Shown here in pieces: positions 1 to 6,263 of a stretch of DNA of 14,824 bases; within the stretch, counting starts at the first letter, position 1; each line of letters starts with the position of its first letter. The translations under genes were made by a program, and so were the position numbers. Under the pieces are notes generated by a model. The model did no database searches, was not told the DNA's origin, and worked only from the letters and a program-made list of their open reading frames with translations. Source of the DNA: Rhodospirillaceae bacterium (lineage in GTDB: Bacteria; Pseudomonadota; Alphaproteobacteria; UBA8366; GCA-2717185); NCBI GenBank assembly GCA_002717185.1, contig PBDC01000107.1:1-14824 (forward strand), read 5' to 3'.

Positions 1-111
1 AGTAGGTAAAGGGCTATAGAAAGCACTGGAACCCTGGACATATTGCAGAGCTTAATACAGGTCGTTCCAAGGCGCAGTGACCCTCATCGCATAAAGCGGG
101 TTACTTGCATC

Positions 112-127
112 TGCTAAAAATTTAGCA
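112..127. promoter_or_regulatory. Inverted repeat, possible operator upstream of the hydrolase
   Basis: TGCTAAA (112-118) and TTTAGCA (121-127) form a perfect 7-bp dyad with a 2-bp spacer, about 70 bp before the hydrolase start at 197. Its size and position would suit a dimeric repressor. No clear -35/-10 pair was found around it, and no regulator gene lies beside it, so the function is a guess. The rest of positions 1-196 shows no gene. Confidence 0.2.
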
Positions 128-196
128 CTGCTTGGCGCTCCTCCAATGGCGGTGCTACCGTCCGTCTTAGGAATGTATCGTCAGGAGGATCAAGTG

Positions 197-1084
197 ATGA
201 AAAAGCAACCAATAAGCTTCTACAGCGAAGGACATCATCTCGATGGCGACCTCTACTTACCCGACGGTTTAGCGGAGACCGATATCCGTGCCGGTGTGGT
301 GTTATGCCACGGCTATACTGGTGTAAAAGACCTATACCTGCCAGACAACGCAAGCGTGTTATGCGAAGCGGGCTATATCGTTCTGACCTTCGATTACAAA
401 GGATGGGGCAAAAGCGAAGGCGCACGGGACCGGCTGGCGCCCTATAGCCGCGTAGCCGATGTGCAGGCTGCAATTACCTTCCTAGGTGCGCAGAGCCAGG
501 TGAACGAAGACGCAATTGGCATCTACGGCACCAGCTATGGCGGTGCCACTGTTGTCTGGACGGCAGCGATTGACCGGCGCGTTAAATGCGTTGTCAGTGT
601 GGTTGGCGTCGGCCATGGCCAGCGCTGGATGCGCAGCGTGCGGCGACCCGACGAGTGGATCGATTTATTGGAACGATCTAAAGACGATCGTGTCCAGCGT
701 ACCATGACCGGTAACTCGCAAAGGGCGGATCGCAGCGAAATACTGCTGCCAGACCGTCAGTCTGCCGCTTTGGCCGCTGCCGCTCGTAAGGATAACCCAA
801 ATGCTATCAATACGTTACCTTTGGAATATATCGACGAGACCCTGCAGTTCCATGCGGAGTGGGTGGTCGACAAAATCTCCCCGCGGCCAGTGCTTTTCAT
901 TACGACCGACGATGACCGGCTGGTACCGGCAGAGGAATCTGAAGCGCTTTACCAAAAAGCCGGAGAACCAAAAAAATTGATCACGCTAAAGGGCTATGGC
1001 CACTACGAAGTGTATGTTGAACCCGCCTTCAGCGAGGTCATGGAACCCACCACCGCATGGTTTCAGAAGTACATGCCGGCCTAG
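197..1084 (+). CDS. Alpha/beta hydrolase (dienelactone hydrolase / S15-like fold)
   Basis: A 295-residue protein with the alpha/beta hydrolase layout. An HGYTG oxyanion-hole motif lies at about 38-42, the nucleophile elbow G-T-S-Y-G at 111-115 (Ser113), a D-R-L-V-P acid motif at about 240-244 (Asp240) and a G-Y-G-H motif placing the catalytic His at 269. There is no signal peptide, so it is probably cytoplasmic. The reading frame is open back to 146, but the ATG at 197 is preferred because AGGAGG at 183-188 sits 8 nt upstream; a GTG immediately before it (194) is also in frame. It stands alone on the plus strand and converges with boxB. The fold covers esterases, peptidases and C-C hydrolases; the substrate cannot be told from sequence. 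The nearby box genes make an aromatic or acyl-thioester-related role possible but unproven. Confidence 0.85.
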   Translation: MKKQPISFYSEGHHLDGDLYLPDGLAETDIRAGVVLCHGYTGVKDLYLPDNASVLCEAGYIVLTFDYKGWGKSEGARDRLAPYSRVADVQAAITFLGAQSQVNEDAIGIYGTSYGGATVVWTAAIDRRVKCVVSVVGVGHGQRWMRSVRRPDEWIDLLERSKDDRVQRTMTGNSQRADRSEILLPDRQSAALAAAARKDNPNAINTLPLEYIDETLQFHAEWVVDKISPRPVLFITTDDDRLVPAEESEALYQKAGEPKKLITLKGYGHYEVYVEPAFSEVMEPTTAWFQKYMPA

Positions 1085-1439
1085 CCTAAGGTTCGAACCA
1101 ACTCGTACAGCTTCACCTACGCCTCAATCGGACTTGGGCTGAATGGAATTGGAACATTTAACAACGTGTAATCAGAAGTTTCATTATCAGGCATATCGAA
1201 TAGGTTAGACCTGCGAAACTGGCGCGCGCGGGTTTCAACCACATCATTTGGTCGGGTTGCTTCTAAGCAATCCTACGATCCACTCCACAAGCCAATGTCA
1301 GGAGGTGATTGGCAACCTGAAAGAGTATCTCGATGCGGACTAACGCGAATGCACAGAGCCCCCTGATCATCGATGATAACAAGTCGCAGCTCCCCTGCGT
1401 TTATCACCATTGGTTGCTGGCCAACTCAGCTCCGCTCCT
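1085..1439. other. Gap between convergent hydrolase and boxB, no gene recognised
   Basis: About 355 bp between the two stop codons. It contains a perfect 10-bp palindrome GGTTCGAACC (1090-1099), a TTGCTT-CT-AAGCAA dyad (1257-1270) and a perfect 12-bp palindrome ATCATCGATGAT (1366-1377). AGGAGG occurs at about 1300, but the reading frames after it are short and unrecognised. No hairpin followed by a T-run was found for either flanking gene. Confidence 0.5.
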
Positions 1440-2858
1440 CTAGTGGAATTGCACGTATTCATATTCGAGCGGATGACCGTGAATGCCACGACGGGGCGCG
1501 GCAATCCACCCCGCCATCTTACCTGGCTCCACAATAGGAACCATCAAGGACATAACGAACGCTCTATCCGCATCGGTCGGCAACCATTCGCCTTTACGCG
1601 CTTCCCATTCCGCAGCTTTGATGACCTTACCATCAGGCGTTGCGTGTACAGGTGCAAAGGCGCCAATACCACGATTGAATACCTCGTGCGGGAGGGTCAG
1701 TTTAAAATCGATACCATGGTCCCTAATTACCTTGTTGAAGCGATCAACTCCTCGCTGGCTATCCTTCGTGAAGTCCTCACGCAGCCGTTCGTTGCTTGCG
1801 GTTATCGCTGGGACTTCTAAGGAAACGATCTTGCCATCCTCAAATGCAGGAATGTTGTAGACCATGCCATCGAGTTGATGGTCATCATCGATCTTGCTCT
1901 CCTGATACCGCCCCTTCAAACCCATAGAAAAATAGTTCGCTGCGTTGGTAGAGCGTTCCTGCCCAAAAAGGTCGAGACAGATCGAATAGTGGAAGTTCAT
2001 CCATTTTTGAATCGTCGACAGGTCGATAACACCGAATTTCCGGACATCATCTGTATCGTGTTTTTTCATGACCTCGCAGGTCCGCTGTACAATTCGCATG
2101 ACGCCCGTCTCGCCTACGAACATGTGATGCGCCTCTTCGGTCAGCATAAAACGGCAGGTTCGAGAGAGTGGATCAAATCCACTCTCGGCCAAAGATGCCA
2201 GCTGATATTTTCCATCGCGGTCCTGAAAATAGGTAAACATAAAGAACGAAAGCCAATCGTCGGTCTGCTCATTGAAGGCCTGCAGAATGCGCGGCCGGTC
2301 AATGTCGCCGGCGTGGCGCTCCAGCATCATGTCTGCTTCCTCACGCCCGTCACGACCGAAATAGGCCTGCAGCAAATAGACCATCGCCCAAAGGTGACGG
2401 CCTTCTTCCACGTTAACTTGGAATAGGTTGCGCAGGTCGTAGAGAGACGGGCAAGTCTTGCCGAGCCGGCGTTGCTGCTCGACCGAGGCCGGTTCGGTAT
2501 CGCCTTGCGTCACAATCAGGCGCCGCAGTTCGGATCGGTATTCACCCGGCACGCTTTGCCATGCGGCTTCGCCCTTGTGGATACCGAAGCCGATTTGACG
2601 ATTTTCCTCGGGCGGCGCTAGAAAGATACCCCAGCGATAATCTGGCATACGGACAAGCCCGTAATTCGCCCAGCCATCCTTTTCAACGCTGATTGCGGTG
2701 CGCAGATAGACGGATAGCTCGTTGCTCTCGACCGGCCCCATATCCTCCCACCATTTAAGATAAGCCGGCTGCCATCGTTCCAAGGCCCGCAACAGGCGTC
2801 GATCATCGGCCAGATTGACGTTGTTCGGAATATTTTCGTTGTAGTCGATACTCATCAT
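1440..2858 (-). CDS. boxB: Benzoyl-CoA 2,3-epoxidase, oxygenase component BoxB
   Basis: BoxB is the diiron oxygenase that, with reductase BoxA, uses O2 to convert benzoyl-CoA to its 2,3-epoxide in aerobic benzoate degradation. The 472-residue length fits the family. The six carboxylate/His ligands I recall for the Azoarcus enzyme (E120, E150, H153, D211, E240, H243) all appear here with a constant offset of two: E122, E152 and H155 (in VEEGRH), D213 (in FQDRD), E242 and H245 (in TEEAHH). The active site therefore looks intact. The start is ATG-ATG (2858 or 2855); the Shine-Dalgarno sequence is weak. The gene begins 25 bp after the boxC stop, so the two are almost surely co-transcribed. It needs BoxA for electrons, which is not in the window. 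Confidence 0.95.
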   Translation of the reverse strand: MMSIDYNENIPNNVNLADDRRLLRALERWQPAYLKWWEDMGPVESNELSVYLRTAISVEKDGWANYGLVRMPDYRWGIFLAPPEENRQIGFGIHKGEAAWQSVPGEYRSELRRLIVTQGDTEPASVEQQRRLGKTCPSLYDLRNLFQVNVEEGRHLWAMVYLLQAYFGRDGREEADMMLERHAGDIDRPRILQAFNEQTDDWLSFFMFTYFQDRDGKYQLASLAESGFDPLSRTCRFMLTEEAHHMFVGETGVMRIVQRTCEVMKKHDTDDVRKFGVIDLSTIQKWMNFHYSICLDLFGQERSTNAANYFSMGLKGRYQESKIDDDHQLDGMVYNIPAFEDGKIVSLEVPAITASNERLREDFTKDSQRGVDRFNKVIRDHGIDFKLTLPHEVFNRGIGAFAPVHATPDGKVIKAAEWEARKGEWLPTDADRAFVMSLMVPIVEPGKMAGWIAAPRRGIHGHPLEYEYVQFH

Positions 2859-2883
2859 ATGGATTTCACTCTATGAGGCCTGA

Positions 2884-4533
2884 TCAAACCCGCTTGCGAT
2901 CGAAAGCGGTCTGTTTCCCTGTACCAAATAGTTTCAATGCCCCCTCTTCTCCAACCGCGTTGGGTCGCTGGAAGATCCAGTTCTGCCAAGCGGTCAATCG
3001 TCCGAATATCTTGGTTTCCAGTGTCTCCGGCCCGGCAAAACGCAGGCTCGCCTCCATACCAGTCAGGGAATCTGGCGAAAAGCTGCGCCGCTCCTCCACT
3101 GCAAGGCGAACTTCGTCTTCCCAATCAATATCGTCAGGAATAAATGTAACGAGACCGAGTTCCTCTGCTTGTTCGGCTTCAAGATCTTTGCCGATTGCAT
3201 CGCGCAAGGCTTCGATCGCGTCACCATCATCCAGCAGCCGCGTTTCCAGGCGCGTCAACCCGTTGCCCATCGGCAGCGGCCCAAAATTCATGCCCGTCAT
3301 GCGCACTGTCGCGGGTGGCAGATTGGAGTCCTCATGCGTCCCGTCCAGCATATAGCTGCGATCCGCCGCCATCGCCACCTCCAACAACGTGCCGCTAAAG
3401 CAGGACCCCGGTTCGATAAGCGCGATCATGCTGCGCGAAGAGACATCGAGCCGCTTGAATGTCCGCTTAAGGAACAGTGTAATTTCGCGGACCAGCCAAT
3501 CATCGGCATGCGCCTCCAGCAACGCGTCATATTTAGCTGTCTTTGCACTATCGCCTTCGGTACGCAGAAGCCAGGTACCAAGTTCGGCCTCATTTGCGCG
3601 CAGATGCAAAATTGCATCATCGAGATCACGCGCTAGTGTCAGTGGCCAAAACGACACGCCACTCTCGTGAATACCTGCTAGACCGGACGGCGCATCCGTG
3701 ACCGGGCCTCGGATGGTAAACAATGCCGCCCCATTTTCGCGATCGAGCGCAACAGTGACCGTGTCATAACACAGCTCGCTTTCACCCATTTTACGATTGA
3801 GCGGCTCAAGCACGATACCCTTCGCGTTCACGGGGCGCCCAGCCTTAGCTGCGAATTCTCTCGCCCGTGCGGTCGCAGTCTCTTGCAGTTTCGATCGCGG
3901 TACCAGCTCATCGATCAACTTCCAGTCGAGGGCTCGCTTGCCGCGGATACCTTCAGTCACCGTGCAGAAAAAGTCCGCCCGGTCGCGCCGCACCCGGCGC
4001 TTATCGACAACACGCGTCAAACCGCCCGTCCCCGGCAGAACCGCCAATAGCGGCACCTCAGGCAGGGAGACGGCGCTCGACCCGTCATCCACCAGGATGA
4101 TGTAATCAGTCGCCAAGGCTAGTTCGTAACCACCGCCGGCCGCCATCCCATCAATCACCGAAATGTAGCGTTGCCCCGAACATTCGCTGGCATCCTCAAC
4201 GCCGAACCGGGTTTCGTTGGTGAACTTGCAAAAGTTAACCTTCTCGGCATGGCTCGACTGACCCAGCATCGCGATGTTAGCACCAGCGCAGAACACGCGA
4301 TCAATAGCCGAAGTCACCATTACAGAGCCGACATTGGGATGCTCGAAGCGGATCCGCTGGACCGCGTCGTGCAGCTCAATATCGACACTCAAATCGTAGG
4401 AGTTTAGCTTCAATGCGTAGCCAGACTTGAGGCCACCATCCTCATCAACATCAAGGATCAGTTCCGCAACGGGTCCGTCTATGCGCAGTGTCCAATGACG
4501 GTACCGGTCCGGATGGGTTGCAAAATCTATCAT
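2884..4533 (-). CDS. boxC: 2,3-epoxybenzoyl-CoA dihydrolase (benzoyl-CoA-dihydrodiol lyase) BoxC
   Basis: BoxC hydrolytically opens 2,3-epoxybenzoyl-CoA to 3,4-dehydroadipyl-CoA semialdehyde and formate. The protein of about 549 residues matches the long, two-part crotonase-related BoxC family. The N-terminal half carries the enoyl-CoA hydratase-type oxyanion-hole segments FCAGANI (about 82-88) and DGMAAGGGYELAL (about 129-141). The C-terminal half, with its own degenerate crotonase-like segment (PGSCFSGTLLE, about 376-386), ends in TAWQNWIFQRPNA, characteristic of BoxC. GTG (4536) and ATG (4533) are tandem in-frame starts; ATG is chosen and no good Shine-Dalgarno is visible. It lies 25 bp upstream of boxB and 70 bp downstream of the COQ9-family gene on the same strand. 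Next pathway steps (BoxD dehydrogenase, beta-oxidation enzymes) are absent here. Confidence 0.95.
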   Translation of the reverse strand: MIDFATHPDRYRHWTLRIDGPVAELILDVDEDGGLKSGYALKLNSYDLSVDIELHDAVQRIRFEHPNVGSVMVTSAIDRVFCAGANIAMLGQSSHAEKVNFCKFTNETRFGVEDASECSGQRYISVIDGMAAGGGYELALATDYIILVDDGSSAVSLPEVPLLAVLPGTGGLTRVVDKRRVRRDRADFFCTVTEGIRGKRALDWKLIDELVPRSKLQETATARAREFAAKAGRPVNAKGIVLEPLNRKMGESELCYDTVTVALDRENGAALFTIRGPVTDAPSGLAGIHESGVSFWPLTLARDLDDAILHLRANEAELGTWLLRTEGDSAKTAKYDALLEAHADDWLVREITLFLKRTFKRLDVSSRSMIALIEPGSCFSGTLLEVAMAADRSYMLDGTHEDSNLPPATVRMTGMNFGPLPMGNGLTRLETRLLDDGDAIEALRDAIGKDLEAEQAEELGLVTFIPDDIDWEDEVRLAVEERRSFSPDSLTGMEASLRFAGPETLETKIFGRLTAWQNWIFQRPNAVGEEGALKLFGTGKQTAFDRKRV

Positions 4534-4566
4534 CACACCACGCTGACCGTTGTCTCAGAAAACAGG

Positions 4567-4585
4567 TCTAAGCATTCTCTAAGCA
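4567..4585. repeat. Helically phased direct repeat upstream of boxC
   Basis: TCTAAGCA occurs at 4567-4574 and again at 4578-4585, an 11-bp period that places both copies on the same DNA face. They lie in the short gap between the COQ9-family stop and boxC, where a box promoter or operator would be expected. The 9-mer TCTAAGCAA (4578-4586) recurs at 1262-1270 on the other side of boxCB. Binding by a regulator is inference; no boxR-like gene is in the window. Confidence 0.35.
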
Positions 4586-4603
4586 AGGTGCAACAGCATG
4601 ATG

Positions 4604-5242
4604 TTATATAGACCGGGCTGCGCGGAACAAGCGAAACGGGTCAGGCAAAATCTCCAAAACCCGGCTAGCGCGGCTCATCAATTTTGGTACTTGGAGTACG
4701 TTGGCGACGCGCCGATCCAAAAACGCCCAGGTCGCCTCAAAGCCGTCCGATTTATCGTTCAGCCAGTAAAGCAATGTCGCGCTATAAACACCAGCAAGCA
4801 GAACCCGTTTGCTGTAAAAATTGTAGTCCGTCGACGTATCGCCGGCGGCGTACCACATCGCATCTACCGTGCGATAGAGCAGTCGCGTTGCCACAGGCGC
4901 ATACTGCGGCAGGGCCAGCAAGCTTAATCCGCGGCGGACGGCTTCCCGGTGCAGTGTGTTCTGCTCTAAACGAGTACGAACAGCCGCGATAATTCGCTCA
5001 CGCACCTTCATTTCATCTAAATCGAGCGCCTCCAAAGTTTCCAACATGACGCGGTCCGCGTAGCGGCTGTGGCATGCAATCATCTCCACCGCACCGCCCA
5101 TAAACAGCCGCCGCGCATCACCTTCTTTATGGCCCGCGTCAACTGCCCCCCGGTTCAGTGCTGCCTGTCCCCAACCGTCGAAAGGGACGTGTGGTAAGGC
5201 GGCCAGTAGGATCTCTTCGCGCAACGCATCGTTATCGGTCAT
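4604..5242 (-). CDS. coq9: COQ9-family protein, probable ubiquinone-biosynthesis accessory factor
   Basis: A 212-residue protein of the COQ9 family, whose members have a TetR-like helical fold, bind isoprenoid lipids and assist the diiron hydroxylase COQ7 in ubiquinone synthesis. The family signature is visible at about 124-161: RTVDAMWYAAGD, then STDYNFYSKR, then LLAGVYSATLLYW. The N-terminal section (about 8-60) has the usual LPHVPFDGW and RLFMGGAVEM segments. It starts 20 bp after the def stop on the same strand and is followed by boxC after 70 bp. In alphaproteobacteria this gene often lies near rpsU, which agrees with the present layout. A role in quinone synthesis comes from the family; nothing here shows whether it also serves the box enzymes. 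Confidence 0.88.
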   Translation of the reverse strand: MTDNDALREEILLAALPHVPFDGWGQAALNRGAVDAGHKEGDARRLFMGGAVEMIACHSRYADRVMLETLEALDLDEMKVRERIIAAVRTRLEQNTLHREAVRRGLSLLALPQYAPVATRLLYRTVDAMWYAAGDTSTDYNFYSKRVLLAGVYSATLLYWLNDKSDGFEATWAFLDRRVANVLQVPKLMSRASRVLEILPDPFRLFRAARSI

Positions 5243-5262
5243 AGGAATTTCTCTGCCCCTTC

Positions 5263-5787
5263 TTAACGAGATTCCATGTAGTGCCGCTGCTCTTCACTGA
5301 ACACAAGCATCGATAGGTCAGTCATCCGCTTTGGATATAGTATCCCGTCCAAATGATCGCATTCATGCTGCACAACACGAGCATGAAAACCTTCAGCAAC
5401 CCGTTCGACCGAGTTCCCGTCGAGATCCAGTCCCTTATACCGTATCGAGTTCCAGCGTGGCACCAACCCAGTCAGCCCCGGCACCGATAGGCAGGCCTCC
5501 CAATCTTCATTCATCGCATCGCTCAGAGGCGTAATTATCGGGTTAATTAGGACAGTCAAGGGGACTGCCCCTTCGCACTCTGCCCGATGTTGAGGCACGA
5601 GGAATATGACCAGGCGAAGCGGTACATGCACCTGTGGTGCAGCGAGACCAGCTCCTTCAGCATCCACGAGAGTTTCCGTCATATCCTTAACAAGGTGACG
5701 AATTTCCACGGCGGTAGGGTCGCCAACGGGTTGCGCAGCCTGTTGCAACGCTGGATGCCCCATCTTTGCGATTTTAAGTATTGCCAT
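5263..5787 (-). CDS. def: Peptide deformylase
   Basis: It removes the formyl group from N-terminal formyl-methionine of nascent proteins at the ribosome exit. All three family motifs are present in the 174-residue protein: GAGLAAPQV at about 45-53, E-A-C-L-S at 97-101 (the metal-binding Cys99; Ala replaces the commoner Gly at the second position) and H-E-C-D-H at 141-145 (metal ligands His141 and His145, catalytic Glu142). GTG (5790) and ATG (5787) are tandem in-frame starts; ATG fits the usual family N-terminus. No Shine-Dalgarno is seen upstream, and a TATTAT box lies 6-12 bases before the start, so the mRNA may be leaderless. It is divergent from rpsU and heads the run def, COQ9-family, boxC, boxB. 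It is not next to fmt, its frequent partner. The protein looks complete. Confidence 0.95.
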   Translation of the reverse strand: MAILKIAKMGHPALQQAAQPVGDPTAVEIRHLVKDMTETLVDAEGAGLAAPQVHVPLRLVIFLVPQHRAECEGAVPLTVLINPIITPLSDAMNEDWEACLSVPGLTGLVPRWNSIRYKGLDLDGNSVERVAEGFHARVVQHECDHLDGILYPKRMTDLSMLVFSEEQRHYMESR

Positions 5788-5793
5788 CACTGT

Positions 5794-5799
5794 ATAATA
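5794..5799 (-). promoter_or_regulatory. Candidate -10 box of a leaderless def promoter
   Basis: Read on the minus strand, TATTAT ends 6 bases before the def ATG at 5787, which would put the transcription start at or next to the start codon. The -35 region is poor (TTTCAA with a 16-bp spacer, or GTTTCA with 17). The same bases read TATAAT (5793-5798) on the plus strand, but with no matching -35 there. Confidence 0.35.
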
Positions 5800-5847
5800 T
5801 GAGTATTTGCACGGCTTGAAACCAGCGCAAAATCATACGTCACGGCC

Positions 5848-5876
5848 TTCACAAGCTAAAAAACCTATGTTATAAG
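5848..5876 (+). promoter_or_regulatory. Sigma-70-type promoter of rpsU
   Basis: TTCACA (5848-5853, one mismatch to TTGACA) and TATAAG (5871-5876, one mismatch to TATAAT) are separated by exactly 17 bp, with a TGT extended -10 element directly upstream (5868-5870). Transcription would start near 5883 and give a leader of about 40 nt before the Shine-Dalgarno and start. Confidence 0.7.
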
Positions 5877-5908
5877 CCGCGACCCGCGTCCTATATTTCA
5901 ATTATTCT

Positions 5909-5914
5909 AAGGAG
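5909..5914 (+). promoter_or_regulatory. Shine-Dalgarno of rpsU, fixes a non-canonical start
   Basis: AAGGAG ends 7 nt before the AUC codon at 5922 and 10 nt before the GUU codon at 5925. No AUG, GUG or UUG exists in frame between the upstream stop (TGA at 5817) and the body of the S21 reading frame, so this strong site decides the initiation region. Confidence 0.75.
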
Positions 5915-5921
5915 ATTCGTT

Positions 5922-6128
5922 ATCGTTCAGGTAGTCGTCCGCGACAATAATGTCGATCAGGCACTTCGAGCGCTGAAAAAGAAGATGCAGCGCGAAGGCA
6001 TTTTCCGGGAAATGAAGCTGCGCCGTTCTTACGAGAAGCCCTCGGAGCGACGTGCTCGTGAGCAGGCCGAAGCGAAACGACGCTATCGTAAGCTAATGCG
6101 CAAGCGGTTGGAGCGCGAAGGCTACTAG
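5922..6128 (+). CDS. rpsU: 30S ribosomal protein S21, apparent AUC start
   Basis: A 68-residue, highly basic small-subunit protein that sits near the 3' end of 16S rRNA and helps translation initiation. The translated body ([16 protein letters not shown], then [13 protein letters not shown], then EKPSERRAR, ending LEREGY) is unmistakable alphaproteobacterial S21. The frame has no standard start: reading back from V-Q-V-V-V the codons are GTT (5925), ATC (5922), GTT (5919), TTC and so on to TGA at 5817; the first in-frame ATG is internal (residue 22), past conserved sequence. ATC at 5922 is best placed relative to AAGGAG. GTT at 5925 is the alternative, since many relatives start M-Q-V, and could be a changed GTG. 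Promoter and terminator are both its own. A sequencing or assembly error at the start remains possible; the gene itself is certain. Confidence 0.93.
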   Translation: MVQVVVRDNNVDQALRALKKKMQREGIFREMKLRRSYEKPSERRAREQAEAKRRYRKLMRKRLEREGY

Positions 6129-6156
6129 GTCGTTAGCGCCTTAGATGACGTAGTTG

Positions 6157-6189
6157 CGCGTCCCTGGAGAAATCTAGGGGCGCGTTTTT
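6157..6189 (+). terminator. Intrinsic terminator of rpsU
   Basis: A 12-bp stem (6157-6168 paired with 6173-6184, containing two G-U wobbles) closes a GAAA tetraloop (6169-6172) and is followed at once by five Ts (6185-6189). It begins 28 nt after the rpsU stop. On the minus strand no T-run follows, so it should act only on rpsU transcripts. Confidence 0.9.
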
Positions 6190-6195
6190 GATTCG

Positions 6196-6229
6196 AGGCA
6201 CAGATTTGCCCCCGGCAAAGCAGATGCCT
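6196..6229. repeat. Long imperfect hairpin between rpsU and pntB
   Basis: AGGCA (6196-6200) pairs with TGCCT (6225-6229), and TTTGCC (6205-6210) with GGCAAA (6214-6219) around a CCC loop; a small unpaired region separates the two stems. It lies 35 bp beyond the pntB stop on the minus strand. The T-run belongs to the 5' side of the minus-strand hairpin (opposite AAAAAA at 6231-6236), so it is not a standard terminator. It might protect the 3' end of the pnt mRNA. Confidence 0.4.
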
Positions 6230-6263
6230 TAAAAAATAGGGACTCTGAAGGATATCTCCCGGA

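Noticed and set aside
1090..1099. GGTTCGAACC, resembling a tRNA T-arm or a tRNA-derived attachment site
   Set aside because: It is only a 10-bp palindrome; no acceptor, D or anticodon arm can be drawn on either strand around it, and no integrase gene is near.
1198..1345. Open stretch ending in V-I-G-N-L-K-E-Y-L-D-A-D before a TAA, possibly the tail of a decayed gene, with AGGAGG inside
   Set aside because: It has no recognisable domain and no start in frame, other frames look equally protein-like, and the length is within chance.
1366..1377. Perfect 12-bp palindrome ATCATCGATGAT
   Set aside because: It is isolated, not at a promoter position for either convergent gene, and has no second copy nearby; chance is a sufficient explanation.
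1410..1820. Plus-strand open frames overlapping boxB (also 1483-1860 and 1875-2426)
   Set aside because: They are antisense shadows of the certain boxB gene and have no family resemblance.
2873..4407. Several plus-strand open frames of 60-160 codons across boxC
   Set aside because: All lie antisense to boxC, are serine/arginine/proline-rich as expected of shadow frames, and lack ribosome binding sites.
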